A stretch of 19,269 bases of DNA, from the NCBI GenBank assembly GCA_028706795.1, contig JAQTVK010000004.1:1-19269 (forward strand). Reading direction: 5' to 3'. The stretch is from Candidatus Omnitrophota bacterium. Lineage in GTDB: Bacteria; Omnitrophota; Gorgyraeia; Pluralincolimonadales; Pluralincolimonadaceae. The notes under the pieces were generated by a model. The model was not told the origin of the DNA and made no database searches. It saw only the letters and a program-made list of their open reading frames with translations. Below, piece after piece: positions 7,353-15,596 of the stretch; positions within the stretch are counted from its first letter, which is position 1; each line of letters opens with the position of its first letter. A program made the position numbers and the translations under genes.

Positions 7353-7649
7353 ATGAGCGAAATGGAAGATAAAGTAAGATATGTCGCGCGGTTGGCGAGG
7401 ATAAAATTGACCGATGGAGAGGTCGGTTTGTTCTCGCGCCAGCTGGACGGGATACTCGGTTATGTCGACAAGCTTAACCGGAAGCTCGACATACAGGGCA
7501 AGGCCCCGCCGATGAGCCATCCGCACGAAGCTTCAAACAGCTTTAGGGCAGACGAGGTGAAACCGTCGCTTCCGCCCGAAAAAGTGCTTGCGAACGCCCC
7601 CCAGAAGAAAGGTGATTTCTTCAAGGTCCCGAGGATAATAGAAGAATAA
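7353..7649 (+). CDS. gatC: Asp-tRNA(Asn)/Glu-tRNA(Gln) amidotransferase subunit C
   Basis: Small subunit that wraps around GatA and stabilises the GatCAB complex. It has 98 residues, the normal length. The signature is EDKVRYVARLARIKLTDGE (5-23), followed by the ILGYVDKLN helix and the C-terminal PLRADEV-like stretch, here SFRADEVKPSLPPEKVLANAP, ending GDFFKVPRIIEE. No clear Shine-Dalgarno precedes ATG 7353; ATG 7362 (Met4) is an alternative with GAGCGA close upstream. It is the first gene after a likely promoter and lies 9 bases before gatA. Confidence 0.95.
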   Translation: MSEMEDKVRYVARLARIKLTDGEVGLFSRQLDGILGYVDKLNRKLDIQGKAPPMSHPHEASNSFRADEVKPSLPPEKVLANAPQKKGDFFKVPRIIEE

Positions 7650-7658
7650 TTCGCGCAT

Positions 7659-9104
7659 ATGGATAATCTTTATTCCCTTACGGCAGGCGAACTCCTGGGC
7701 CTGCTGGATAAGAAAACTATAAAGCCCGAAGAGATAATCGAATCGGTATATTCCCGCGCGCAGTCCGTCGACAAGAAGATAAAAGGCTACCTCAATCTCG
7801 ACAAAGAAAAGGCCTTGGCCCGTGCCAAAAGCCTCCCGGCCTCCGGAAGACTGCGGGGGATCCCGGTCGCGATAAAAGACAATATCTGCGTCGAGGGCGA
7901 GCTTACGACATGCGCCTCAAAGATCCTCCGCGGATTCAAGCCCCCGTATGACGCGACTGTCATCGGGAAACTAAAGTCCGAAGGCGCTATAATCTTCGGC
8001 AAGACGAACATGGACGAATTCGCGTTCGGTTCCTCCTGCGAAAATTCCTCGTATTTCCCGACATTAAATCCGTGGGACACCTCAAGAATACCCGGCGGCT
8101 CGAGCGGCGGCTCGGCGGCGGTCGTATCAGCCGACGAGGCGGTAATGGCGATAGGTTCGGATACCGGCGGCTCGATAAGGCAGCCCGCCTCGCTGTGCGG
8201 TGTCGTCGGAATGAAACCGACATATGGGAGGGTATCGCGATACGGCCTCATTGCGTTCGCCTCAAGCCTGGACCAGATCGGCCCGTTCGCCAAAGACATA
8301 AAAGATGCGGCATTGTTGTTGAGCGTAATAGCCGGTTTCGACGAAAAGGATTCGACGTCGGTAAATGTCCCGGTGCCCGACTATCTCGGCTGTTTGAAAA
8401 ATGACGTGAAGGGAATGAAGATAGGGATACCGAAAGAATATTTCGTTCCCGGGATGGATAAAGAGGTCGAGGCCGCGGCCAGGGAAGCTATAGCCCTCCT
8501 TAAAGGCAAAGGCGCGCAGGTCGTCGACGTATCGCTGCCGCATACCGAATATGCCGTAGCGGTATATTATATACTCGCGACCGCAGAGGCATCGTCTAAC
8601 CTCGCGCGTTTTGACGGGGTGCAATTCGGTTACCGCTGCGAAGATCCCGCAAACCTACTGGATATGTACGAGAGGACGCGCGGAGAAGGCTTCGGCGCGG
8701 AAGCGAAAAGAAGGATAATCCTCGGCACGTATGTATTATCGAGCGGCTATTATGACGCCTATTACCTCAAAGCGCAAAAAGTCCGCATGCTGATAAAAAA
8801 CGATTTCGAGCAGGTATTCAAGAGCGGCTGCGATTGCATATTGACGCCGACGTCCCCGACACCGGCGTTCAAGGTCGGAGAAAAATCCGCGGACCCGCTT
8901 TCTATGTACCTGTCGGATATATTCACTATATCGGTAAACCTCGCCGGCGTCCCGGCGTTATCGATGCCGTGCGGATTCACGAAGAGCGGACTGCCGATAG
9001 GGATGCAGCTTATCGGGAATTTCTTTGAAGAGGGAAAATTATTCAATGCGGCCTATACTTACGAGAGCAATACCGACTGGCACAAGAGGAGCCCTGAACT
9101 TTAA
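7659..9104 (+). CDS. gatA: Asp-tRNA(Asn)/Glu-tRNA(Gln) amidotransferase subunit A
   Basis: Amidase subunit that releases ammonia from glutamine and feeds it to GatB. The 481-residue product is full length and carries the amidase signature: GGSSGGSAA (146-154) and GSDTGGSIRQP (166-176). By spacing to characterised GatA the Ser-cisSer-Lys triad is Lys73 (in AIKDN), Ser148 and Ser172 (nucleophile). The C-terminal part has the usual DCILTPTSPTPAF and NLAGVPALSMPCG motifs. Its stop codon is directly followed by the gatB ATG with no spacer. Confidence 0.97.
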   Translation: MDNLYSLTAGELLGLLDKKTIKPEEIIESVYSRAQSVDKKIKGYLNLDKEKALARAKSLPASGRLRGIPVAIKDNICVEGELTTCASKILRGFKPPYDATVIGKLKSEGAIIFGKTNMDEFAFGSSCENSSYFPTLNPWDTSRIPGGSSGGSAAVVSADEAVMAIGSDTGGSIRQPASLCGVVGMKPTYGRVSRYGLIAFASSLDQIGPFAKDIKDAALLLSVIAGFDEKDSTSVNVPVPDYLGCLKNDVKGMKIGIPKEYFVPGMDKEVEAAAREAIALLKGKGAQVVDVSLPHTEYAVAVYYILATAEASSNLARFDGVQFGYRCEDPANLLDMYERTRGEGFGAEAKRRIILGTYVLSSGYYDAYYLKAQKVRMLIKNDFEQVFKSGCDCILTPTSPTPAFKVGEKSADPLSMYLSDIFTISVNLAGVPALSMPCGFTKSGLPIGMQLIGNFFEEGKLFNAAYTYESNTDWHKRSPEL

Positions 9105-10535
9105 ATGGCGTACGAACCCGTCATAGGACTTGAGGTCCACGTCCAGCTTAAGACCGTATCCAAGATGTTCTGCGGCTGCACGACCGAATTCGGCGGCGCG
9201 CCCAATTCCCATACGTGCCCGGTCTGCCTCGGGTTCCCCGGGGTGCTGCCGGTCCTGAACAAGCGCGCGCTGACCGAGGCGATAAGGGCCGCGCTCGCCG
9301 TCGGCTGCAAGGTTTCAGGCAAAGTCAAGTTCCACAGGAAAAATTATTTCTATCCGGACCTGCCGAAAGATTACCAGATATCTCAATATGACGAACCGCT
9401 TTCGGAACACGGCTGTTTGAAGATAAAGACCGGCGGCGCGGAGAAGACGATAAGGATAAAAAGGGTGCACATGGAGGAGGACGCGGGAAAGCTCATACAT
9501 GAAGAGGGCGGCGGCTCAAGTTTTGTCGATTTCAACCGTTCGGGCATGCCGCTTCTCGAGATAGTAAGCGAACCGGATATAAATTCCCCGGAAGAGGCGT
9601 ACCAGTACCTGACCGACCTGAAATTACTCCTGCGCTACCTCGACGTATCGGACTGCGACATGGAAAAAGGGAGCTTGCGCTGCGACGCCAACATATCGAT
9701 AAGGAAAAAAGGCGAGGCCGGCCTCGGCACCAAGGCCGAGGTAAAGAACATGAACTCGTTCAAGGCCGTGAAGTCCGCGCTTGAATTTGAATTTGAAAGG
9801 CAGGTCAAATGTCTGGAGGCCGGCGAAAGGATAATCCAGGAGACGCGGCTCTGGGACCCGGATAAAGGGCTGACCGCGTCGATGCGCTCGAAAGAGGAAG
9901 CGCACGATTACAGGTATTTTCCCGAGCCTGACCTCGTGCCTTTTGCGCTCGAGAGCGGCCTTATAGATGCGGAAAGGAAAAATCTCCCGGAACTGCCCGA
10001 AGCGAGGAAGGCGAGGTTCGTCGGGGCATTAGGCCTGCCCGAATACGACGCCGAAGTCCTTATCCAGGATAAAGGGACGGCCGATTATTTCGAGGAGTGC
10101 GTAAAATTTTATAATAAGCCGAAGACCGTCTCAAACTGGCTGATGGGGGACGTTTCGGGATACCTGAACGCCAAAAATTTATCTGTCAGGGATTCTAAAC
10201 TTAAGCCGCCGGGGCTTGCCGGGCTTTTGAAAGAAGTCGACTCGGGCAAGATAAGCGGCAAGATGGCAAAAGACATCATCATCGAGATGCTCGATACCGG
10301 CAAGGACGCGGGCGCCATAATTTCGGAAAAAGGGCTCGCACAGATATCAGATTCAGGCGAGCTCGAGAAGTTCGCGGAAGAGGCGATAGCGGAGAACGCG
10401 AAGACCGCGGAGGATTTCCTGAAAGGTAAGGATAATGCGCTCATGTTCCTCGTAGGGCAGGTAATGAAGAAGACAAAGGGGAAGGCCAATCCCGCGGCCG
10501 TGAACAAGATATTAAGGGATAAACTCTCGAAATAA
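9105..10535 (+). CDS. gatB: Asp-tRNA(Asn)/Glu-tRNA(Gln) amidotransferase subunit B
   Basis: Kinase/transamidase subunit that binds the mischarged tRNA, activates its side chain with ATP and adds ammonia. The 476-residue product begins GLEVHVQLKTVSKMFCGC. Zinc-binding cysteines are seen in CGCTTEFGGAPNSHTCPVC (23-41). The kinase core has FHRKNYFYPDLPKDYQIS, HMEEDAGKL and VDFNRSGMPLLEIVSEPD, then DYRYFPEPDLVP. The C-terminal helical and YqeY-like tail domain, which contacts the tRNA elbow, is complete. It starts immediately after the gatA stop. gatCAB in one operon is the compact arrangement in bacteria that make Asn- and/or Gln-tRNA indirectly; whether AsnRS or GlnRS exist elsewhere cannot be seen. 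Confidence 0.97.
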   Translation: MAYEPVIGLEVHVQLKTVSKMFCGCTTEFGGAPNSHTCPVCLGFPGVLPVLNKRALTEAIRAALAVGCKVSGKVKFHRKNYFYPDLPKDYQISQYDEPLSEHGCLKIKTGGAEKTIRIKRVHMEEDAGKLIHEEGGGSSFVDFNRSGMPLLEIVSEPDINSPEEAYQYLTDLKLLLRYLDVSDCDMEKGSLRCDANISIRKKGEAGLGTKAEVKNMNSFKAVKSALEFEFERQVKCLEAGERIIQETRLWDPDKGLTASMRSKEEAHDYRYFPEPDLVPFALESGLIDAERKNLPELPEARKARFVGALGLPEYDAEVLIQDKGTADYFEECVKFYNKPKTVSNWLMGDVSGYLNAKNLSVRDSKLKPPGLAGLLKEVDSGKISGKMAKDIIIEMLDTGKDAGAIISEKGLAQISDSGELEKFAEEAIAENAKTAEDFLKGKDNALMFLVGQVMKKTKGKANPAAVNKILRDKLSK

Positions 10536-10552
10536 CAATAAAGGAGAATAGG

Positions 10553-11881
10553 ATGCGTAAAATCAGGTTTTCCGTATGGCTCTTGATCGTGCTTTTCGCG
10601 CTTTCCAACTGCCTCTTCGCGGCGTCGGCGGATACTGCCAAGGAGCAGGCGCCGCAAAAGGCGGAGAAGACCCAGACCGCCCCCGCGGCGAAGGCCGCGC
10701 CCGAGAAAGAAGAGGATATCTATAAACAACTCGAGCTCTTCTCGGATACCCTTTCTATCGTCCGCTCCGAATATGTCGATGACGTCAAGTCGAAGACCCT
10801 GATATACGGGGCGCTCAAGGGCATGGTGCAGTCGCTCGATAAATACAGCGAGTTCATGGACCCGGAATCTTATGCCGAGATGAAGGTCGAGACCGAAGGG
10901 GAATTCGGCGGGATCGGCATAGAGATAGCCATTAAAGACGACCTGCTTACGGTCATCGCGCCGATAGACGATACGCCGGCTTTCAAGGCAGGCGTAAAAG
11001 CCGGGGACAGGATAGTGAAGATAGGTAAAGACATAACGCGCGGCATCACCCTGGTCGAGGCGGTAAAAAAACTCCGCGGGAAACCCGGGACGCCCGTCAC
11101 GATAACGGTCCTGCGCGAGAGCGAGAACAAGATCCTCGATTTCACGATAACGAGGGATACCATCAAGGTGAAGTCGATAAAGAACCCGAGGGTACTGGAA
11201 GATAAGATAGGGTATATCAAGCTCAGTATATTCCAGGAGCGCTCGGCCAGGGACCTCGAGGACGCGTTGGTCGGCCTCGAAAAACAGGGCATTGACAGCC
11301 TCATCCTCGATCTGAGGAACGACCCGGGCGGGCTTTTGAATGTCGCCGCCGAGGTCTCGGGCAAATTCCTGCCGACCGGGGAGATGATCGTATATACCAA
11401 GGGGCGCAATAACAAGCAGGAGATGGAATTCCGGGTGAAAGATGCGAAGCCCAGGACCGATTATCCGATGGTCGTGCTTGTCGACCAGGGTTCAGCCTCC
11501 GGTTCGGAGATAGTTGCCGGGGCGTTACAGGACCATAAGCGCGCCGTATTGGTAGGGATGAAGACTTTCGGAAAGGGATCGGTCCAGACCGTCATACCGC
11601 TTACCGACGGCTCGGCGATACGCCTCACCACAAGCAAGCATTATACGCCGAGCGGACGTTCCATCCACGGTCAGGGTATTACGCCGGATATAGTGGTGGA
11701 ATTTAAGCCGGTCAAGAAGGAGCCCGCGCCGAAGCAGGATCCCGACGAGGTCTTCGAGAAGCTTGAGCAACAGCCGCAAAAACCCTCGGTGAAGAAAGAG
11801 GAATACGACAACCAGCTCCAGACCGCCGTGGATGTAATAAAGACGATGAGGATATACAGGACCAGCGTCGTGAAAAAATGA
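10553..11881 (+). CDS. ctpA: S41A-family C-terminal processing protease
   Basis: Secreted or periplasmic serine protease with a PDZ domain. The 442-residue product has a signal peptide (about 1-24), a low-complexity Ala/Lys/Pro/Glu linker (28-54), and an N-terminal helical part with SLDKYSEFMDP (94-104). The PDZ domain spans about 112-198 (FGGIGIEIAI to the VTITVLRES strand) and the S41 core about 205-390. By spacing to B. subtilis CtpB the Ser-Lys-Gln triad is Ser316 (DQGSASGSEIVAGALQD), Lys341 and Gln345 (FGKGSVQ). A charged Pro/Glu/Lys tail follows. AAGGAG at 10541-10546 gives a clear start. The end overlaps the deacetylase gene as ATGA, matching the frequent pairing of CtpA with YibQ-type proteins in envelope operons. 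Confidence 0.94.
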   Translation: MRKIRFSVWLLIVLFALSNCLFAASADTAKEQAPQKAEKTQTAPAAKAAPEKEEDIYKQLELFSDTLSIVRSEYVDDVKSKTLIYGALKGMVQSLDKYSEFMDPESYAEMKVETEGEFGGIGIEIAIKDDLLTVIAPIDDTPAFKAGVKAGDRIVKIGKDITRGITLVEAVKKLRGKPGTPVTITVLRESENKILDFTITRDTIKVKSIKNPRVLEDKIGYIKLSIFQERSARDLEDALVGLEKQGIDSLILDLRNDPGGLLNVAAEVSGKFLPTGEMIVYTKGRNNKQEMEFRVKDAKPRTDYPMVVLVDQGSASGSEIVAGALQDHKRAVLVGMKTFGKGSVQTVIPLTDGSAIRLTTSKHYTPSGRSIHGQGITPDIVVEFKPVKKEPAPKQDPDEVFEKLEQQPQKPSVKKEEYDNQLQTAVDVIKTMRIYRTSVVKK

Positions 11882-12972
11882 ACAAAATAAACATCCGCGG
11901 CCTTATGATTGTCATCGCATCGGTCATCTGCGCGGTTTTCCTGTTCAACGCCGCAAAGGACCTGTTCCACGACAGGACGCTTGAGCGCATCCTGTCTGCC
12001 GAACTCGCCGCCGGAAAGGTCTCCAATAAGGACCTGGTAGGGAAAGTGAAACATGCCTACCTTGAAAAAAGGTACTGGGTCCCGGATTCTTTTTCCTTTG
12101 ATGATTTTGAGAAGAGGCTCGGGAGGTCGCTTGACAAGGCCGGGTTTAAGTTACTTCCGGTCTCGAAAACGGTAAAAGAAAGCGCGGTAAAAGGCAGGAA
12201 AGAATTCAGGGAAGAGGCGTCTTTCCCCGTCGCGGAACGCTCATCGAGCAACCCGATATTCCGGCTGACCCTTATCCGCAGGGTCACTCCGAAACCGGCG
12301 CCTCCAAAACCGAAGCGCCCGAAACTGGCTATAGTGCTGGATGACTGGGGATACAACACGAAAAATCTCGAGGCTCTCCTTCAGATAGACGAGCCGCTGA
12401 CGGTTTCGGTCCTGCCCGACCTGCCGTATTCGACGCTAATCGCGCAGAAAGCGAAAGAACGCGGCTTTGAAGTTATCCTGCATATGCCAATGGAGCCGAA
12501 GGCTAAGATGAAGCTTGAGTTGATGACCCTTCGCACTGACATGAGTGAAAATGAGATACAGGCCGGGCTTTCCAAGGCCCTGTTGACGGTTCCGGGCGCG
12601 GCCGGGGTAAATAACCACGAAGGGTCCAAGGCCACCGAAGACCGCAGGTTCATGAAGATAGTGTTCGGCGAACTTAAGAAAAATAATATGTTCTTCCTTG
12701 ACAGCCTCGTCACGAACTATTCCGCCTGCGAGCAGACCGCGAAAACGGCCGGTGTAAGGTTTGTCAAGAGGTCGGTATTCCTCGATAACGAAAGCGATCC
12801 CGCCTACATAAAAAAACAGCTCGAGTCGGCGATGGCCCTCGCGTTAAAGAACGGCAGTGCGGTAGCGATCGGGCACGACCGTCCTAACACTATAGCCGTT
12901 TTGAAAGAGGCGATCCCGCTTATCGAGAGCAAAGGCATAGAGATGACATACGTATCGGAATTGGCGAGGTAG
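11878..12972 (+). CDS. Divergent polysaccharide deacetylase (YibQ family), membrane-anchored
   Basis: Member of the divergent polysaccharide deacetylase (DUF610/YibQ) family. The 364-residue product has one N-terminal transmembrane or uncleaved signal segment (about 8-25), a variable periplasmic region (30-145) ending in a Pro/Lys linker, and the NodB-like barrel (about 148-364). Likely metal or active-site residues are Asp155/Asp156 in AIVLDDWGY, His202 in LHMPMEP, NNHEGSKAT (245-253), FLDS at about 273 and His333 in IGHDRPNT. The substrate is not established for this family; a role in peptidoglycan or surface glycan handling is inferred from its fold and from the coupling to the S41 protease. 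Confidence 0.88.
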   Translation: MNKINIRGLMIVIASVICAVFLFNAAKDLFHDRTLERILSAELAAGKVSNKDLVGKVKHAYLEKRYWVPDSFSFDDFEKRLGRSLDKAGFKLLPVSKTVKESAVKGRKEFREEASFPVAERSSSNPIFRLTLIRRVTPKPAPPKPKRPKLAIVLDDWGYNTKNLEALLQIDEPLTVSVLPDLPYSTLIAQKAKERGFEVILHMPMEPKAKMKLELMTLRTDMSENEIQAGLSKALLTVPGAAGVNNHEGSKATEDRRFMKIVFGELKKNNMFFLDSLVTNYSACEQTAKTAGVRFVKRSVFLDNESDPAYIKKQLESAMALALKNGSAVAIGHDRPNTIAVLKEAIPLIESKGIEMTYVSELAR

Positions 12973-12977
12973 GGATA

Positions 12978-13973
12978 ATGCTTGTTCTCGGCATCGAAAC
13001 ATCATGCGATGAGACGGGTGCCGGCGTAGTAAAGGACGGCAATGAAGTGCTCTCCGACACCGTCGCTTCTTCCCTCGAATTCCATAAGAGGTACGGCGGA
13101 GTGGTCCCCGAGATAGCCACGCGTTACCACCTGGAAGTCATAGATTACGTGGTGAAGGATTCACTCAAATCGGCCGGTGTAACGTTGAAAGATATCGGCC
13201 TGGTAGCGGTGACGCAGGGGCCGGGCCTTGTCGGCGCGCTCCTTGTCGGGATATCATTCGCCAAATCCCTCGGTTATTCCCTCGGCATACCGGTCGTGGG
13301 CGTAAACCATCTCTGGGCGCATATCTACTCAGGCCTCATCGGCCGCCCCAAGGCCAAGTTCCCGCTTATGGGCCTTGTCGTTTCCGGCGGACATACCAGC
13401 CTCGTCCTCTGCGAAGGCATAGGAAAATTCAAGCTGCTCGGACAGACGAGGGACGATGCGATAGGCGAGGCGTTCGATAAGGTCGCCAAGATACTTGGGT
13501 TGGGTTATCCGGGCGGGCCGGCGATCGAAAAGGCGGCGCTGCGCGGAGACCCGGAGGCGGTCAGGTTGACTCCCCCTTATATGGGCGATGATTCGTACGA
13601 TTTTAGTTTCAGCGGGATGAAAACTGCGGTATTATATCACGTGAAAGGGCGGAAGCTTACCGCGGGAATGAAAGCGGATGTTGCGGCGAGTTTCCAGAAG
13701 GCCGCGGTCGCCGCGGTCGTGGAAAAAGCGGTATCGGCCTGCGCATCGAAGGGGATAGGCAGCCTGATCGTAGGCGGAGGCGTGAGCGCTAACAAGCTGT
13801 TGAGAGAAGAGCTCACGCGGGCGGGCGCAAAAAACGGGATAGAAGTCATATTCCCGCCCGTGCGGCTTTCGCTCGATAACGGCGCGATGATCGCTTCGAC
13901 CGGATATTTGTTATACAAAAAGGGTAAAAGGTCCGGCCTGGCTTTGACGGCTGAACCGAACCTCGGGATATAG
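12978..13973 (+). CDS. tsaD: tRNA N6-threonylcarbamoyladenosine transferase
   Basis: TsaD transfers threonylcarbamoyl to A37 of tRNAs that read ANN codons, working with TsaB and TsaE. The 331-residue product starts with MLVLGIETSCDETGAGVV. Metal-ligand histidines are His111 and His115 in NHLWAH, with Asp300 in LSLDNGAMIAS. Nucleotide-binding features include VVSGGHTSL (134-142) and VGGGVSANK (265-273). Length is normal. It starts 5 bases after the deacetylase stop, with AGGTAGGG as a plausible ribosome site, so it is likely part of the same transcript. tsaB, tsaC and tsaE are not in this window. Confidence 0.97.
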   Translation: MLVLGIETSCDETGAGVVKDGNEVLSDTVASSLEFHKRYGGVVPEIATRYHLEVIDYVVKDSLKSAGVTLKDIGLVAVTQGPGLVGALLVGISFAKSLGYSLGIPVVGVNHLWAHIYSGLIGRPKAKFPLMGLVVSGGHTSLVLCEGIGKFKLLGQTRDDAIGEAFDKVAKILGLGYPGGPAIEKAALRGDPEAVRLTPPYMGDDSYDFSFSGMKTAVLYHVKGRKLTAGMKADVAASFQKAAVAAVVEKAVSACASKGIGSLIVGGGVSANKLLREELTRAGAKNGIEVIFPPVRLSLDNGAMIASTGYLLYKKGKRSGLALTAEPNLGI

Positions 13974-13985
13974 AAGGAGAGAGCG

Positions 13986-14669
13986 ATGGGACTTAGCGAA
14001 TATGACATGGCGATCAGGTTGTGCCTGGCCGCGGTATTAAGCGGGTTTATAGGATATGAGCGTGAAGTCCACGGGAGGCTGGCCGGCCTGAGGACGCATA
14101 TCCTCGTAGGTATCGGCTCGACGCTTATAATGCTCACCTCGATGCACATATTCGATATATACAGGGGCGTGGCGACGCCAGACCCGGGCCGTATCGCGGC
14201 GCAGGTCGTTAGCGGCATAGGTTTTCTCGGAGCCGGCACGATAATAAGGTTCAAGGCCTCGGTCCGCGGCCTTACGACCGCGGCCAGCCTCTGGACAGTC
14301 GCGGGCCTCGGCCTCGCTGTCGGCGCGGGTTTGTTTATACCGGCTACCATCACGACGATCCTCGCGTTAGTCGCCCTCTTCTTCCTCAACAGGCTGGAGA
14401 GGGTCATGATAAGGCGGGATTGGTATAAAGCCCTCGAGATAGATACGAAAGCGGGCGCCTCTCAGCTTCAGGAGATACGGTCGGTCCTTTCCGACTATGA
14501 CGTGGAGATAAAAGATTTCGACGTGAAAAAATCCTCGTCTTCCGAGGGCCTCATCATAAAGATCATCGTCAAGCTGTTGACCAACGAATTCGATAGCGAG
14601 ATATTATCCAAGATACGCGAACTGGACGGGGTCAAAAAAGCAGGTTGGTCGGCGTTGGCCGATTCATAA
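13986..14669 (+). CDS. MgtC/SapB-family membrane protein
   Basis: Integral membrane protein of the MgtC family, whose best-known members inhibit the F-type ATP synthase and help survival at low magnesium. The 227-residue product has several hydrophobic segments in the first 137 residues and the family signatures GYEREVHGRLAGLRTHILVG (23-42) and SGIGFLGAGTIIR (76-88), then GLTTAASLWTVAGLG. The soluble C-terminal part (about 145-225) alternates strands and helices like the ACT-type domain of many MgtC proteins. Strong ribosome site AAGGAGAG 13974-13981. The precise role in this organism is unknown; no magnesium-responsive leader or mgtA/B is nearby. Confidence 0.9.
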   Translation: MGLSEYDMAIRLCLAAVLSGFIGYEREVHGRLAGLRTHILVGIGSTLIMLTSMHIFDIYRGVATPDPGRIAAQVVSGIGFLGAGTIIRFKASVRGLTTAASLWTVAGLGLAVGAGLFIPATITTILALVALFFLNRLERVMIRRDWYKALEIDTKAGASQLQEIRSVLSDYDVEIKDFDVKKSSSSEGLIIKIIVKLLTNEFDSEILSKIRELDGVKKAGWSALADS

Positions 14670-14693
14670 AAGCACGAGAGGGGGTGTGTCAAG

Positions 14694-15227
14694 ATGCTCG
14701 GCAAAGGAAGGAAAGTGGAAGAGAAGGTATTGGATGTCGATGCCAGCATGCAGGGAACGATGTCTTTCAAGGACCCGGTGAATCTGCAGATAAACGGGAG
14801 GTTTGAAGGCACGCTTGACACGAAGGGGACGCTTACTATCGGTGAGAAAGCGTTCGTAAGCGCGAACATCGTCGGAGACGAAATAACTATTGCGGGAAAG
14901 GTGACCGGTGAAGTGGTGGCGAAAAAATCCCTGAAACTCATCTCCCCGGCGCGCGTCGACGGGAACATAAAGACGCCGCTATTGGAGATAAGCAAGGGAG
15001 CCGTCCTGAACGGGAATTGCCAGATGGTCTCCGGCGTAAGGACCTCGTCGCAGGCCGCGGCCGAACTGATGGAAGTGGAAGAGGTCGCCAGGTATCTCGA
15101 GGTTGATTCGTCGGTGGTAAGGGACTGGGCAGTCAGCGGAAAACTGCCCGCGATAAGGGAAGGCGACAGGCTGCATTTTGATAAAACCAAGATAGATGAG
15201 TGGATTGCATCGGAACGAATTAAATAA
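14694..15227 (+). CDS. Bactofilin with C-terminal excisionase-type DNA-binding domain
   Basis: Bactofilins are small cytoskeletal proteins that polymerise through a right-handed beta-helix. The 177-residue product has a short charged N-terminus and a bactofilin core at about 15-113, with the repeating pattern VNLQINGRFEGTLDTKG, LTIGEKAFVSANIVGDEI, TIAGKVTGEV and ISPARVDGNIKT. After a linker, residues 125-175 form a second domain of the MerR/excisionase helix-turn-helix type: MEVEEVARYLEVDSSVVRDW, then GKLPAIREGDRLHFDKTKIDEWI. The domains lie in one uninterrupted frame with a good ribosome site (GAGAGGGGG, 14676-14684), so this is a true fusion. Most bactofilins end after the beta-helix with a short tail, which makes the added domain unusual. 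DNA binding is inferred from sequence pattern only. Confidence 0.9.
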   Translation: MLGKGRKVEEKVLDVDASMQGTMSFKDPVNLQINGRFEGTLDTKGTLTIGEKAFVSANIVGDEITIAGKVTGEVVAKKSLKLISPARVDGNIKTPLLEISKGAVLNGNCQMVSGVRTSSQAAAELMEVEEVARYLEVDSSVVRDWAVSGKLPAIREGDRLHFDKTKIDEWIASERIK

Positions 15228-15591
15228 GGCATTCAATGCTCCGGCCGACAAGGAGAAGCTCATAAGCCTCCATGACGCCGCGGATATCCTCGAGTTGAGC
15301 GAAGAGGAATTGCGGCGTTTTGTCGCCGAAGGGAAGATACCCGCTTACAGGATCGGCGGCGAATACCTGAGGTTCAGGAAGAGCCAGGTCGAGGCTTTGC
15401 GCAGCAGGATACGCATACTGAAGCACCAGTCGGTCCCTATACTCGACATCAGGCCGGCAAAGAAGGAGGAGAAGAAGGCCGGATACTCGATATTCGACAG
15501 GATAAGGGATTTTGTATATTTTAACGATTTCTACATCCTCGCGTTTGTTTTGATCGTTCTTTTAGTGGCGTTCATCCTCTTAAGAAGATAG
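15196..15591 (+). CDS. Excisionase-type HTH protein with C-terminal membrane anchor
   Basis: A 131-residue protein not assignable to a named family. Residues 21-71 form a helix-turn-helix of the same excisionase/MerR type as in the preceding bactofilin: KLISLHDAADILELSEEELR, GKIPAYRIGGEYLRFRKSQV. A charged linker (72-98, with KKEEKKAG) leads to an aromatic amphipathic stretch (SIFDRIRDFVYFNDFY) and one hydrophobic segment at about 112-129, ending with Arg-Arg. This is a tail-anchored layout with the DNA-binding domain in the cytoplasm. ATG 15196 overlaps the bactofilin end by 32 bases and has no clear ribosome site; TTG 15205 is another option. The overlap suggests co-expression with the bactofilin. 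Confidence 0.8.
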   Translation: MSGLHRNELNKAFNAPADKEKLISLHDAADILELSEEELRRFVAEGKIPAYRIGGEYLRFRKSQVEALRSRIRILKHQSVPILDIRPAKKEEKKAGYSIFDRIRDFVYFNDFYILAFVLIVLLVAFILLRR

Positions 15592-15596
15592 GCATC

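Noticed and set aside
14495..15232. 245-codon minus-strand frame opposite the bactofilin
   Set aside because: Ser-rich antisense frame of the kind produced by this codon use; the + strand gives clear bactofilin and HTH domains.
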